From Antilocapra americana (lineage: Eukaryota > Chordata > Mammalia > Artiodactyla > Antilocapridae): DNA of 64,000 nt. Positions 1 to 13,602 of this stretch are shown here, in pieces. The stretch covers positions 10,367,907 to 10,431,906 of the forward strand of contig ML662449.1 in NCBI GenBank assembly GCA_007570785.1, written 5' to 3'. Below the pieces are notes generated by a model that saw nothing but the letters and a program-made list of their open reading frames with translations, searched no databases and had not been told where the DNA came from. The translations under genes and the position numbers were made by a program. Position 1 is the first letter of the stretch. Every line of letters begins with the position of its first letter.

Positions 1-611
1 ACTATATGCAGTTACACAAAACAACATCATTATTATTTTTAAAATAAAATATGTGCATTTGATTATGTCCATATATCTGTGAAGCTATGAGTTGCTTGGG
101 GCCACTTGTAAAGTAAGGCTAACAGAATAAAATCAATTATGCATTGTATTAGATGTATAGCAAACCTTAGTCATCATTCTAGATTAAGTCCCAAAGAGCC
201 TTTTTCTTCAAGGTACATAATTTCAGAGTAAGCAATGTCTATGTTCTCATTTATTAGAAATCCATTAAGACAAGGGGTCCTAACCTAAAAGTCCACGGAC
301 CTCCTACAGAAGACTTCAGCTGGCAATCTTACATTAACAATAATTGTATTATGTACATACTTGGATTTTTTCCTCCTGGAGATAGTGTCCATAACTTTTC
401 ACCAGATTCTCAAAGAGTATGTGATTCTTTAAAAGTTTGAGAACAATTAATCTCAATGTTCACAGGGCTAAATAGAAAAACTAGGGCTGGAAAGACATTG
501 AACATCACAAAGTCTACATTCTAATGGACATTGAGGATCAATAGTCCTCCAGACATAACTTCATGTGTCACAAATGGAGGCAGCTAGCTAGAGGCTTCCT
601 TCCATCAGAAA

Positions 612-775
612 GTTTTTCTTGTTGTTCAGTCACTCAGTCATGTCCAACTCTTTGTGACCATATGGACTGCAGCACATCAGGCTTCCCTGTCCTTCACTAT
701 CTCCTGGAGTTTGCTCAGACTCATATCCATTGAGTCAATGTTGTCATCCACCATCTCATCCTCTGTCAGATGGCA
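612..775. mobile_element. ART2A-type ruminant SINE fragment
   Basis: It is recognised by the TTGTTCAGTCACTCAGTCATGT opening followed by the 'tggactgcagcacatcaggct' and 'ccattgagtcaatg' blocks typical of this bovid repeat. It is truncated on its right. Confidence 0.75.
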
Positions 776-1690
776 TCATCAATGTATAAATATCACACAA
801 TATGGAAAAAAGTTTAATTCCCTTTCATTCCCAAGCCTGGTTTGTCTAGTTCTGGGGCCCCCAGAAGGCTGCCATTTTCAATATGTGAAGCAAGTCTGTG
901 ATTCTCCCCATTTTTTCTCTCTTCAACAGCTTGAACATTCCCATTCCTTCTATCATTTCTCAAGGAGGTTTGAAAGAAGGTTTTTCAAGTGATAATAAGC
1001 TAAACTTCATCAAGTGGTATTTTTTATTGATAAGGCAACTGTACTCATATCTGGTAGTAAAATAGAAGCAACAGCCTCCTTAACTACAGGCTCCTCCAGG
1101 CCAGGGGTGGTGTCAGAATCTTCTCCATCTTGTTCTTTCCTGTTCTCAGCACAGTGTATCGCGCACACTCAGGACTCAGTCCTTAGAGAACACGAACATA
1201 CAGGCCAGCACTTCAGAACTAAACCGAGTCATTCACTAGGGACTGTTCCACTGACACTCCAACAAACTACAACTTTCCAGCCTATCCTTTCTCCTGAATA
1301 AAGCCATCCGGTGGTAGCTTTTTACCTTCTTCTCTTCATGAATCCTTTTTCCATTTATACCTTAATTTTGGATCACCTTCAGGGAGTTTCTTGCATCACT
1401 TTCCATTTCTTCCTTAGACAGTTCCTTTCACAACTGTGATGTGAGGTGTCATCCCTACGCTATGAACTTCGTGCCTCTGGATCTCTTCTTTGGGCTTTAG
1501 ACTCGCATGCCCAGTTCCCTGTGAATCGATCTCCATACAAAGGACTCAACAAGTCCAAAGTTAAACTCTTCATCTCCCCACCAAACCTCTGACTCAGTCT
1601 TCTTTATTCTTGATCCTAGTGGATGTCTATATAACCCCATCCATCTATGCTATAAAACCATCCATGAGAACCATGCATGATACCCTTCTC
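776..1690. other. Intron 6 sequence, no gene seen
   Basis: No exon, RNA gene or named repeat is recognised. Short open frames here are not supported by any coding signature. Confidence 0.4.
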
Positions 1691-2082
1691 TCTCTTATTC
1701 TCTCTTACCAACTTCTTCACATCAGTCATCAAGTCTTATACATTTCTTTCATCTTTCACCTTAGTGATTACTGTTCTTCTTAAGGCCTTCCCAGCATTTA
1801 AGAATTGAAGTCAAATTACTCCCTTGTTTTAAAAGAGTTCAATTTTATGATAGGAACCAGTGCCTATTTTGCTCCCTGCTGCATTCTTCATACCAAGCAC
1901 AGTGCCTGATACTGGCTGGCACTCAGAGAATGTTTATTGAATGAATAGCCAGTCCTCTACTGCCTATAGAATATATTTTGGGGTCCTTAGCCTAATACAC
2001 AAAATCTTTCATAGTCAATTCCCTGGGGATCATTCTTCTCCTTGTTCCTTGTGCTCCAGCATGGGATTCCTCTCCCCCCCCC

Positions 2083-2266
2083 CCAATATTTATTGTATTT
2101 ATTCATTTGCTGCACCAGGTCTTAGTTGCACCATGGGGGATCTTTTCTTTTTTTTCTTTTTTTTCCAGTTGCAGCATGTGGGATCTAGTTCCCTGCCCAG
2201 GGATTGAACCCAGGCCCTTGCATTGGGAGTGCAGAGTCCTAGCCACTGGACCACCAGGGAAGTCCC
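2083..2266 (-). mobile_element. CHR-2-type tRNA-derived SINE
   Basis: It reads in reverse orientation and ends 'ccaccagggaagtccc' at 2266, with the 'gttgcagcatgtgggatcta' and 'agggattgaacccagg' blocks of the cetartiodactyl CHR family. An internal T-rich expansion lies at about 2146-2164. Confidence 0.7.
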
Positions 2267-2409
2267 TACAGTATGTGATTTCTGACAGGTATGTTTATCT
2301 TGTCCCTCTGGGCCCATTCTCTTTCTTCTCCGCTGCCTGGGATGCCCTGCTCTGCTGTACCTGACCCCTGATTACCTCCTACTTACTACATCACAGAAAG
2401 CCTTCCCTG

Positions 2410-2411
<2 letters not shown>

Positions 2412-2464
<53 letters not shown>
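2412..2464. repeat. (AC)n microsatellite
   Basis: This is an uninterrupted AC dinucleotide run of about 53 bases, likely polymorphic in length. Confidence 0.98.
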
Positions 2465-2467
<3 letters not shown>

Positions 2468-2899
2468 CCCCCAGGATGAATGAGGCTCCCCTCACTGAGC
2501 ACTTAGAACCCCTCATGCACACATCTATTATTTCACTCTCGTATAGTTACATGATGATCATTGAATCTGCCTACAGTTCTACACCATAAATGTTCTGAAG
2601 TCCTGAACTATATCTTCATTATAATGCCCTCTATCCCAGGAGAATATCTGTGCCACATTAGACACAAATATGTTTTTCAATGAGTAAACAAATCACTTAA
2701 GTGATTTATAGAGGATCTCTGTTGTCACCTGATACCGTGATCTCCAACATTAGACATCATAAAACATAGAAAAAAGACTTGCGCAATTTAAAAACACCTC
2801 CCTTCTATTCACACAAACACAAACCACTATAAAAATATAATACTCAGTGGCAAGATAACACAGGCAAAAGAAAGTAAACTTGCAGCCAGATGTATCCTA

Positions 2900-3000
2900 G
2901 ACCACTTACACTGTCTGAAGACAAGTCACAACCTCCCTAACTCTTAATGTCCTAATCCGTAAATGAGGATTAAAAACATACTTCTCTGCAGACACAGCAA
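2900..3000 (+). mobile_element. MIR fragment
   Basis: The 'cctccctaactcttaatgtcc...gtaaatgaggat' pattern is the MIR core. It is an old, diverged mammalian SINE; boundaries are approximate. Confidence 0.45.
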
Positions 3001-3009
3001 GCATCAATT

Positions 3010-3780
3010 TCCAGGCGTGCAGCAAGTACCCAATAGGCAGCACCTATAATAGCTTTTAATGGGACAATAACAAAGTAACAACACTAATGAAACAATGTAG
3101 GTTGATCTAGTCAATCCTAAAATATCTACATACAGGTGTACTCAGTTTATAGACCTTCTGGAAAGAACGGTTAACCCGAGCTGGCTTCATGTACAGCTCA
3201 GTATGCCTTGGGCTATCTCCCAGCTGGTGTGTGCTCAGGGAATGCAAACTGATCTTATTTTCACCTTCAAATAACATGATTTTACAGGTGGTTTGCTCCT
3301 CCCCACCCCATCGAGTTTCATTTGATACCTAATATTTATAAATCACTTTACAGTCTACAAAGCACTTTGACTTTTTTGCACTTGGTTTTTCATCACATCA
3401 GTATGATGCCAGAATCTTTTTTTTTTTTTTTCAGACCAAAACAGTGAAGATTTTTTTTCTTCAAAATCTCTAGACTACCAGTCCCACTGGGGGAAAAAAA
3501 GTGGATAAATGAGAGCCTCGTGATCTTGTCTCTGAAGAGGTCAGCTAGCAGCTAGGTAGAAATTGATGAAATGATCACAGTATTCAAAATCTGAAATTCA
3601 GTCCACACCTATCAACAGGCTGCTTTCTCTTTGGGGAAGTACATTTACTTTTTCAAACCACCAGGGTCTCTTTAGTAAGTGATCTCTAGTGACATGAAAG
3701 AGCTGGCTTGCTTCCCAAACTGAACAACTCAGTCCCTCCAGACCAGGGGAGTCCCAGTCCACATGGGGGATACACCAATG
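3010..3780. other. Intron 6 sequence, no gene seen
   Basis: It is non-repetitive apart from short T-runs near 3417-3431. No coding, RNA or clear regulatory feature is supported. Confidence 0.4.
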
Positions 3781-3784
3781 TGTG

Positions 3785-3862
3785 GATACACACGCTCGCT
3801 CTCCCTCATCTGTACATATCCACACACACACATGTGTACACACATGCGTACACACATGCCTG
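3785..3862. repeat. Imperfect (CA)n-type simple repeat
   Basis: Degenerate CACACA, CATGCG and CATGTG units repeat over about 75 bases. Confidence 0.7.
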
Positions 3863-3954
3863 CACCAGTCCAGGAGGCAGAGCCAATGGGCTCACGGAAT
3901 ACCACCATCCCACACTGCCGGCCTGACCACATCTAATGAGTTCCCCTTCACTAG

Positions 3955-4160
3955 ACCTCCCTGGTCGCTAAGACAGTAAAGAATCTGCCCACAATGAGGG
4001 AGATCTGGGTTTGATCCCTGGGTTGGGAAGATCCCCTGGAGAAGGAAATGGAAACCCACTCCAGTATTCTTGCCTGGAGAATCCCCATGGAAAAAGGAGT
4101 CTGGCGGGCTACTGTCCACGGGGTGACAAAGAATTGGACCCAACTGAGTGACTAAGCACA
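3955..4160 (+). mobile_element. Bov-tA SINE
   Basis: It reads 5' to 3' from a tRNA-like head (aagacagtaaagaatctgcc) through the 'gaagatcccctggagaaggaaatgg' and 'ccactccagtattcttgcct' body to 'gagtgactaagca'. Confidence 0.9.
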
Positions 4161-4164
4161 CACC

Positions 4165-6595
4165 ACTAGATTTCTCACCTCTGTCTAAATAGTGTCTCTT
4201 AGTATCTTTAAAGGCATATAACTTCAGCAGATATGATTCTTCATGCGTCTCTGTTCAATGGTGCTATCTGAGGAAGAGGCACCAGAGAGACCCACATGCA
4301 GAGTGATCAGGACAAACTGTGTAGGTACCCCATGAAAAGGGATGTGTGTTACCTGCATGGACGTGAAGCTGAGAAGCTGGGGATCTCAGACTTCTTGTTT
4401 ATGAGTATCTAAAGTCTGCTACGCTGAGACTCCTTTTGGAAGATGTTGGTGAGTCCCACTGGCAAATGTGCTGAGTAACCAAACAAACTAGATAAGGTCT
4501 CTAACACACTCGGCCACCAGATTGCACCTTCAGGTTATTAGAGCCCGAGGGAAAGCCTGCCCCCCTCAAAACCTACCACACAGCTGCAGATTCAGTTAAT
4601 TCCAAGAAAATGTAAAATTCTTTATATGGATTTCCAAAAAAAAATCCCTGGAAATCATTAAGTAAAATTCATTTAACCATGACAGGTTGGAGCAGGATGT
4701 TTTGTTTTAGGACAGTAAAACCGCCCCCTTCCCTTTCAAGCTTTCAGATGTTTTTAAACACCAGAAGCTCACAGATGAAGAACACAGCCTGAAAACATGC
4801 TGTGGACCAGGGCCACATTGAGATGAGCTCAGGGAATGGTCCAGAGGTAGAACCTTTGCTAAGTCCACCCTCTGTCCTGCGGAAAGGTGATAAAGTTTGG
4901 GAGGTGACTGTCATGCTGGTTGGAGTCTGGGGCAGTCCCTGGTGGTGGCCCCCACGCAGCTCCCAGGGGAAGTGGACTTTTTTTTAAAGGTCTCTCCCTC
5001 ACACACTCCTCCTTTTTGCATTTCCTTCCCTGTCCTCACACCCACAACCTGCCAGTGGCCGTCTGCAGGCCACCAGGGTTCTTGTTGGGCCCCCTTTTAA
5101 TGCTGTGATAAAACGTGCTTATTGCTCCCACTTAATAGAGGCCTGAGGGTAATGTTGGTGACTCAGGGCAGATGGTAAATTAGTGGTGAGACAATGGGAT
5201 TCAGCAGCCCCTCTCAGGGTCTGTGGCTCACCCCAAGACACCACACTTCCTCTTCTCACAGGGCAGCCCCACCGTATTTGCCACTGTGGACTTTTCATCT
5301 AAAAATGCATCTTGACAACCAGCCAATTACCCCTCGGTTATGGTGCTTATGACACTGGCGCTGGCCGGTATCCTAACACACAGAATAAGTGTGTCTAACT
5401 GAGAATCAAATGGTTCTAAAACCTTTACAACAAAGTAACTGATGTGTTACTTTAAATATATATACATAGGTATCCATATGCATTTACACACACACACCTC
5501 TGATTGTGTGATAGCAGTGTGAAGGCAGAGATGGCATCTGTTCAGTTGAGTTCTATATTTCCCAGTTCTCACGTCCCACAAATAAAACCTACAAAAATGA
5601 TAATTTTTCAAACATTGAATCCTCTATCTCTGTGTAATGAGGCGTGTAGAGAGGAGGAGAAGAATTTTTGTGCTTTTTTGCCTTTGGTGAAAATTCTCCA
5701 AGGAGTAATTTCATCTTTAAATGAAAAGTTTTGTATCAGGTGATTGTCTGAGCTCCAGGAATCACTGAAGCCTCAGGTTCAGATGTGAGGAGACACACAA
5801 GGGCACGCTCTTGTAGACACAGCCCCATACACCCATCACGTACACGAGGAATAAGGCAAAAGAATGTGGAAAGAACTAATTTTAGTGTTTTTAATTACAT
5901 TGTCATAGAATTTAAAGCAGCTAGGCAGTCAAGTACATCTTTTAAGCCTCCTAGCCTTGAAATATTTTGCTTCTGAAACGTCCATGCCTTCTTCTCCCAA
6001 TAGTCAAGGCAGAAGTGAGCCTAGAAAACAGGCTCAGCACAACGGGTCACTCCCAAATACCCCTCAAAATCTTACTTTCCCACAGTCTGATATCTTCCAG
6101 GTCACAACTCTTATAAGCTTGGGCCATTACTAATCTGTAGAGTTGAATTAATTCATCTAGGAACTGATACATGAATTGACAATGCAAAGGAAAATGACTA
6201 CAAATATAAAACACCACCCAAAATATCCCAAATGCTTTCCTGATGATATCCACATGGCACTGATACATTTTGCACAATTTTTCAACATTGAGAATCAATG
6301 CCAGCACTACCTCCAGTGACCCCACTATGGTCTGAGAAGACAGTATAGATTTCTACCTGGGGTAGGGACATTCAGACCATTTATAAGGAAACAGAGTAAT
6401 TACAACCAAAAGGAAACAGCTACCAAGAGGTGAAAACAGTTTTACCCAAATCTCAAAACTGGAAAGCAGATGAGTAATCTAGAAATGATTCAAGTGTACT
6501 GAATGTTCAAATTCTATTAAGCAGTTTGTTGTGGAGAACAAAGGAGAATATAAAGCCTCATTACACTAAGAATCTTAGTGTGTGTGTGTGTGTGT
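4165..6595. other. Intron 6 sequence, no gene seen
   Basis: It is mixed-composition intronic sequence with a short CA-rich patch near 5485-5500. A minus-strand open frame at 6047-6325 has no recognised domain and is not called. Nothing else is supported. Confidence 0.4.
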
Positions 6596-6601
6596 GTGTG
6601 T
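6577..6601. repeat. (TG)n microsatellite
   Basis: This short TG run directly abuts the tail of a reverse-oriented Bov-tA SINE, a common SINE-tail-derived microsatellite arrangement. Confidence 0.9.
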
Positions 6602-6810
6602 TAGTAGCTCTGTCATGTCTACTGTAACATGTTATCATCTGTAGATGATAACTTCGCAACTCCATGGGCTGTTGCCCGCCAGGCTCTTCTGTTCTTGAAA
6701 TTCCCCAGGCAAAAATACTGGGGTGGGTGAGATCCTTCCAACCCAGGGATTGAACCTGGTCTGCCGTATTGCAGGCAAATTCTTTACCGTCTGAGCCACC
6801 AGGGAAGCCC
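6602..6810 (-). mobile_element. Bov-tA SINE, diverged
   Basis: In reverse orientation it ends 'ctgagccaccagggaagccc' at 6810. The middle (about 6625-6655) is disrupted. Confidence 0.85.
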
Positions 6811-6814
6811 TTAG

Positions 6815-7835
6815 TAAAAGTATGTAGTACAGAAAGAATATTAGTAAAAGTATATAATATATGTTTTATAACTTTTCTTTTTCCTGTGCTTTGTATTATG
6901 GCTGGCATACTACTAATAAAAATAAAGTCCTATTTTAATGCTTGACTCTATATGCTTCTACACCTGAAATTGTACCTGTGAACTATAATTCAGAGTTGTG
7001 TTTTTAAAAAACCCTCTAATCCAACTGCCACCACTGTATTTCCAAATATTTGTAACTAAATAATTCAAACCTTACTCTTCATTTATCTGCTGAGATTTTT
7101 CTGCTGAAAGTTAGATGAATTTCTATCACTGCTATTTAGGAGTGGCAGAAGAATCTGTAAATTATATGTCAGCATACCTGGTGTTATAAAGTCCCTCTCG
7201 TGAGATTGCTTGCTTCCCAATGTTTTATTTTACATTTGTAACTCATTATTCAGTCTCCCTCATTCTACAAACAAATTAAGATAAAATAAACTCAAAAGTG
7301 TCTTATATATAACAACTTCAAACCACAAATTTTCTAGGCAACCACCCTAGCAAAAAGAACATCCAGATAAGGCCAAAAACATTGTATCCTGAGTACAAGT
7401 AGATACTGAGATCTTGTAAGCAACTGGACCTCAGCCAGGAAGCATGTGCACTCAGAAATGTGGGGGAAAAGTACAAGATATGCACATAACTGTTATTTGA
7501 AGTTGAACTTGAAAACAAATCTGTAGTGATTCATTGTCTTATCTTAGCCATATATCTGAGCGGCCAGTCCTCTTTTTTATTATGATGAAATTAGAATAAT
7601 AGCCACCCCCCTAATAGGAATTAAGACAGTATTTCGCTTAAACTCTATGATTATATGATGGCCTATAAAATAAACAGCTACCCAATCTTCTCTTCTCAAA
7701 TCAGATTCATGTTGTTGAAGGTTGGACCAAATACGAGTAAGAAGATAAAATATTATGGAAGGCACTGTTTAGGGTTTACTGTTTTAAATGTTTTATATGC
7801 AATGCTAGTTAGTTCTTAAAGAAGTTCAATACAGT
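6815..7835. other. Intron 6 sequence, no gene seen
   Basis: This is AT-rich unique sequence. Nothing is supported in it. Confidence 0.4.
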
Positions 7836-7837
7836 GG

Positions 7838-7920
7838 GTTCTTTATTGCCATGTTACAGATGATAAAACTGAGGCTCCTGGAGGTGAAATGACTTGCCCC
7901 CTCACAGACAGCCTGCACTG
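7838..7920 (-). mobile_element. MIR fragment
   Basis: 'Ttacagatgataaaactgaggctcctggaggtgaaatgacttgcccc' (split over 7854-7901) is the MIR core in reverse orientation. Confidence 0.5.
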
Positions 7921-8000
7921 TGTATATACTCTATTGAGACACTGCCAACCTGAAAGGTTGTGTAACTCAAAATTACCATCAACACCCTTCGTCACTGGGG

Positions 8001-8206
8001 TGGCTTCCCATATGGTTCAGTGGTAAAGATTCTACCTGCCAATGCAGGAGACACAGGTTTGATGCCTGGGTCAGGAAGACTCCCTGGAGAAGGGAATGGC
8101 AACCCACTCCAGTATTCCTGGCTGGGAAGCCCCATAAACAGAGGAGCCTGGTGGGTTAGTTTCATGTAGTTGCAAAGAGTCAGACTCGACTGAGCAACTG
8201 AGCATA
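8001..8206 (+). mobile_element. Bov-tA SINE
   Basis: This is a nearly full-length copy from 'tggcttccca' to 'gactgagcaactgagca'. It is the last ruminant SINE recognised before the SINE-free block around the MEIS1 exons. Confidence 0.9.
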
Positions 8207-10853
8207 TGTGGACCCTTCATCACTCTCTAGTGTTTCTAAAATCTTCTCTCTTCTACTTCTAAACTCTCAAACCAGAAAACTTTTTTTCTCACATCACAGT
8301 TTTGATGTGAGACAGAAATAAGAATTCAGTCGATATGCAGTCTTGTTTTATTCTACTACCTTATAGCATTATGCTTTGGATAAAAGAATCATGGAAATTG
8401 ACATCTGCCACTGATTTCCACTAACAATCAGCAACAGGGTATTTTCTAATTTTCCTGGTTTGTTTTTTTAAAAGAAGCCCTGCCAGTTTTAATATTTTCA
8501 ATCAAATCTTATTTTCCAAGTATCATCATTCCTTAGGGATATTTGAATTTTCAAGCCCTCTCACAGTGTGAAATTTGGAGGTAGAGAGTAGATAATTCCC
8601 TTTTCTTCATTATTTATCTCAGTAAAATCATTAGAGCAGCCCTTCTCAAAGCATCTTCAAATTTAATTTGCATTTCTGGTTCCTAGTATGGCCAAGTTCT
8701 CTGTAGTTCAAGGCATTTAACAGAGAGATCATGAAAGCAACTGAATTCCAGAAGCAGGAGACTGAGCTATACCATTGGTTCACTTTTTAAGGAAATCCAG
8801 TTTATCAGAATACCATTCTTCCCCGATACCCAGGGCTATTATTCTTGAGGCTATTCATATTATTTTAACAGTTATAGAGTATTTGGAGTATTAGAAGTAT
8901 ACTACAATTGAAGAAAAGCCCCATAATTGATTTGTTAATGTTTTATTCTTCTTTTTTTCTATTGGCATGTTCTTTACATGCACTCAATAAATATTAAACA
9001 CTCAAACAACTCTCTCTCTTAGGTGGCAAGCAAACCTCTAGAATGTCGAAACAGTAGAGTGAAGAACAATGCACATAATTGAAATGGCAGGGTAATTTGG
9101 AAAATAAAATTGAGTTGCTGCAAATCCAAAATTCCAGAATAAAAATGTTTATACTCACTCAAATGCAGACTGTTACTGGCTTTGAATGATTATTAGAATA
9201 AAAAACACTTAAACATCAACAATATACTTGATATGCACAGAACAAACACAGTCTACATGTCTCTATTATTTTGTGCAAGGAAGTGCAGGGCACAATGAGC
9301 CTAACATTTTCCTTGGTGGTTTTGTTTTGAACACAGTTTATAAAGTGCCTGAATATGGTGAAACAATAGGCCAAGCCACCAAATGTACAATCAGTGTTAA
9401 AAATGTCATGGATATGATTCTTCAGAAAATTCTAAACCCATTAAGTAAGGGACAGGAAGCAAGCTAATAGAAATGAAATGGTTAAATGATTCTGCTACTC
9501 GGTATCTTATTTTCCTCCCCAAACATATTAATTTAAAACACAGATCAATTCAAATTATAAAATTCCAGATTCTCTTTGGTAGAAGCTGGAGCCAAGGAAA
9601 TGATGACAATTAAAATGAAAGTGGAAAATGCATTTATTTGCACCTGGAATTATGCAATGCTAACATGTAAAGACTCTAAAAGATGATATTTATCTGTGCA
9701 ATGAGGGTAATCTTATCTACTCAGGGCTATGCCAATCTTGGCAGAGATGCCAGCCATATCTTAAAAAGATAAATTCCATATGCTCTGCAGAGTTATAGCA
9801 TATTTCCCATAAATAATGTATACAATAGACTGTAAATAAATAATACATTTATCTGAACTGTTCAAGAGTGAAGGGCAGGGTGGTTACCCATGAGACAGAA
9901 TCGCTTATGAATGAACAGTTTCAAATAAAAGTAATGTCCAATGGTGAGTTATCACAAAGTTCTTACACTAAAATATTCTTAAGTGGGGAGCAGGGAGGGG
10001 GTATTAAAATAATCCCAGATCAGGTGGGAACTTTCAAAGAAAGGTTCCAACTAAATGCAAAATGCCCAATTTGATTTTATTGCTAAAGTTTCTATCATGA
10101 TTGTTGTATCATAGCTAAGAGCATTTTACCTATTTTCTGCAGTTCTTAATTCTCTCTGTACATTACTGGGTTTTTTTTAATCAATGAAATAACTAGATTT
10201 AAAATGTCAAGTATGAGTTTTTGTGCCATGAAACACATAGATTCTTTTCATTGTATAAATAATTTTAACTGCAGTGCATAGAAAGGAAGGTTACTATGGA
10301 ACAAAAATCTAAAAAGAACTCATGTGCAGTGGTTAGTCTGCTAGGGCTTTACATAGTAAAATTGTTAGTCTCCATCTCTGAAGTATCTCCCTTTTGAGGC
10401 CCTGGAGACACATAAACTATTTCGACTTCTTGTAAATAGTGGAAGTAGGCTTTTAGATCTTCAGACACTGTACACCATTTAGTATGAAATTAAGTTTTCA
10501 GATCACTAAGGAATAGTCTCTGAATTACAGAAAACACTATAGGTCACAGTTAATTATAGCTTGTCTATCAAATTAAGTTAACATTTGAGAATGCATCCAA
10601 ATAGTTATGGAGCCATTAAGAGGAGTGTTGTTGTCAAAGAAATTCTTGTTCATTCAACTTCTAATATTTTTAAAAGAAGAGAGATTGAGCCTTTTTACAA
10701 GTTGGGATGGGATAAGGAAACTCTGGGTTTACATCAAACTGCTCTCTTCATTGTCCTTTTGACGACTATGTTGGTTTCATTACGAACTTCATTTTCCAGA
10801 GTTTCATAACAGTCATAAACACACTTGACTTTAAAGAGTTTCTATGGGACATA

Positions 10854-10885
10854 ATGCAAATGCAAATGCAGAATAAAATGCAAAT
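10854..10885 (+). promoter_or_regulatory. Triple octamer (POU-factor) motif cluster
   Basis: ATGCAAAT, the exact POU/OCT octamer, occurs at 10854-10861, 10860-10867 (overlapping by two bases) and 10878-10885. This is three perfect copies in 32 bases, all in the same direction. Binding by POU factors is established for the motif; use in this intron is inference. Confidence 0.45.
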
Positions 10886-13602
10886 CATGGAGGTCGGGGA
10901 CCAAATATGGACTATCAGTTAAGAATCCAGTCACTGAAAACAAACATTAAGGCCTTAAGAGGAAGAACACAAAGAGGCTGATATGAATCTTTATATCAAG
11001 TATTCACAGCCCTGGGGAAAGCAAACAAGAATAACAGTTTTAAGTTTTTCACCTAATTGTAAAGCACAGGGGTTTGGGAATGTCTGATGACTTTGGTTTC
11101 TATTCATTCCTGTTCTAAAGTGAGTAACATTTTTCATCTTCTCAGGAAAAGAAATCCACGTGTGGGTAAGAACCCACAAAGTACTCAAATAGGGCAACGA
11201 GACCTAGCAAACTAATTCAAGTCTCAGGCATAGGAGGCTTGCCAATCAATGGGGGAAAAAATGATAAGAAAAAGAAAGAGCTATAGTTCTGTCTTGCTAA
11301 ATAACAATCGACAACCTAGACAAAACTAATGAATAATGAACATGTGATCATGTTGTGTTGTAAAGTGCAAGGAAAAATCTAGAGATATGGGAATTCATCA
11401 TAACAACTAATTCTAAGCCAGCATATGTTGTCAGGGAACTTCTAATATCACTCAAAATGCTAATCATTTACTTACCACTATTTTCTAAATGAGCTGGAAT
11501 CATCTATGTTTAAATCCACTGTAAAATATAAGACTTGATATTGTGTCAAAATGAAGAAAAAAAAGAAGACTATAAAATGTTGCTGAAACTTGTTAAACTC
11601 ATAAAAAGTTGCAGTCATTTTATAAGTATTACTTAGTAAACTTAGAAACAGCATTTCCTTTTTATGGAAAAATACCACTTGGGTTTTTTTAAAGAAACAT
11701 AGCACTTCATTCAAAGTTCTTTACCTCATCTTTATAAGTCCTCTTAATTATAAATGAAGTCATAAAGACTATCAAGGGTAAAAATGCATTTTTGAGGATT
11801 TTAAATAATATAAAATTTATTTTCACAACTTATTTATCCTGCATTAGTTTATACTGTATACAGTGGTGCATCAAAAAGCCAGAACATGGTTATTGCATAT
11901 CTTAAAGAGAGTTAATGACTTAGTGCTGGTTATAATTTGCATTTAACTGTATATCTCATGATACCAATAAACAACAGGTGTATAATTCAATAAATGTAGA
12001 AATAAGCTTTTTTTTTCACTAAAGAATATACTCTTTATGATATGTTTTATTCAGTTTTAGGACTTCTGAACCAATAAGCCCAGAAATATAAAATCATTTA
12101 AAAATATTTACACTATTATATTTCCCTTTAACAAGAATATATTTCCTAGATTAAGAAATGCTATTTGGAAAAAGAGTGTTCAGAGAGAGTGTAGCAAAGT
12201 GTTGCCAATTGCTTTAATTCTGCACACATGAATGCATTAAATTGATTGAAATTGGATTCTAGTGACAAATATTTAAATCAATGTATTCTCGCTTATTTCA
12301 CATAGTATCTTTTAAACCATTTATTAAAATGTCAGATTTAGAAGTGTGGGAAATCCAGCAGTTTCCCAATAAAGGTATAACTCTACTTTCTGGAGAAGCT
12401 GTTTAAGACTTCAATAAGCTTTCCCAAATTCCCATAATCCTGAAACCATGGCATATTAAATTAAGGATACAGTGAAGGAGAATTTTTATCTTTTCCCCTC
12501 CATACGCATACTACTCATCTGCTTGAATTTTTCAAAACTGATCTCATACATGTTAAGTTTATTCACAAATGTGAAAGAGAGTAAACTATCCAAAACTTTA
12601 CTGGATCCCCAAAGTCAAATTCTGGAATAATTTAAATTCAAATTGGGAACCTGTATTTTATGTTTCAGACCCTAACCTTTTAACAGATACCATATCCTGA
12701 GGTTTCCTGCCTAGTAAGGACACCAAGCCCTATGTGACTTAAAGCAGTGTTGTTTTACTAAGGACTTTGAAAACTTTTAGGCCTAACATCTGCACGACTG
12801 TCAGAAACACTATGTCACATGTATTCTATTTTTATTTCTTTATTTGTAAAAGAAGACTTTCCCATAGTTTTGATGTCATTTAAAAATATTAAATTAATTT
12901 TTTGCACTCAGGAGAAATGGCAAAAATGTCTGTTTTGATTATAACATAAACTCAAGTGCTACTTTGATACAAATACGACAGATATCATAATCCAAAAAAG
13001 GCCATGGAAAATGCTACAGTTGCAAACATTTAAGACTTAGTAACAAAAATGACTGAGAATGGTATCAATTTACTAACCTTCAACTATTTCTATGACAGTG
13101 GACTCAAATAATATTGAATTATAGACCTTCTTACAGGAAGTCTTATTTCGTGTTCATTTTTTGATCATTCCCCTGCTAGTCCCTATAGGAATTTGGCTGT
13201 ACGCCGACTTTTCTTTAAAAGTTTCTGTATACATACTCAGGTTGTGTTTGGTGATTAAATGATCATTTATTAAAACTTACGCATTTCATGTTGGTTTGAC
13301 ATGTTTACGTTTCATGAGAAAATATTGCTATTGCAATGGCAAGCATACCAAATGTGAAAATACTTCACTTGAATTCATTTGACAGCATTTTCATTTATAT
13401 GTGTTTTAATACAACTTGTTATGCATTCTTCAGTTTCTCCAACTCTACCTGTGAGGGTAGGTAAGCTAGTTTTATAACAGAGGCCCCTTGGTAATACTGT
13501 AGTCTATCTGCTTGGCCTTAAAAAAACCTACATTTCTACTATGGGACCACAAATAGTCTTTGTTTTTAAGAATACGGAGTTTTACTGCATAATTTTCCGT
13601 CC

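Larger units (their letters stand above)
1700..2710. mobile_element. Ancient L2-like remnant, interrupted by CHR-2 and (CA)n
   Basis: The block at about 1880-1945 resembles an L2 3' end (cagtgcctg...ggcactcagagaatgtttattgaatgaata). 'Ctgcctgggatgccc' at about 2332 resembles the more internal L2 consensus. A CHR-2 SINE and a microsatellite have inserted in between. Boundaries are approximate. Confidence 0.45.

Noticed and set aside
6047..6325. 92-codon minus-strand frame with hydrophobic helices
   Set aside because: No domain recognised, located in intron 6, no splice signals in support; may be chance or a very old repeat.
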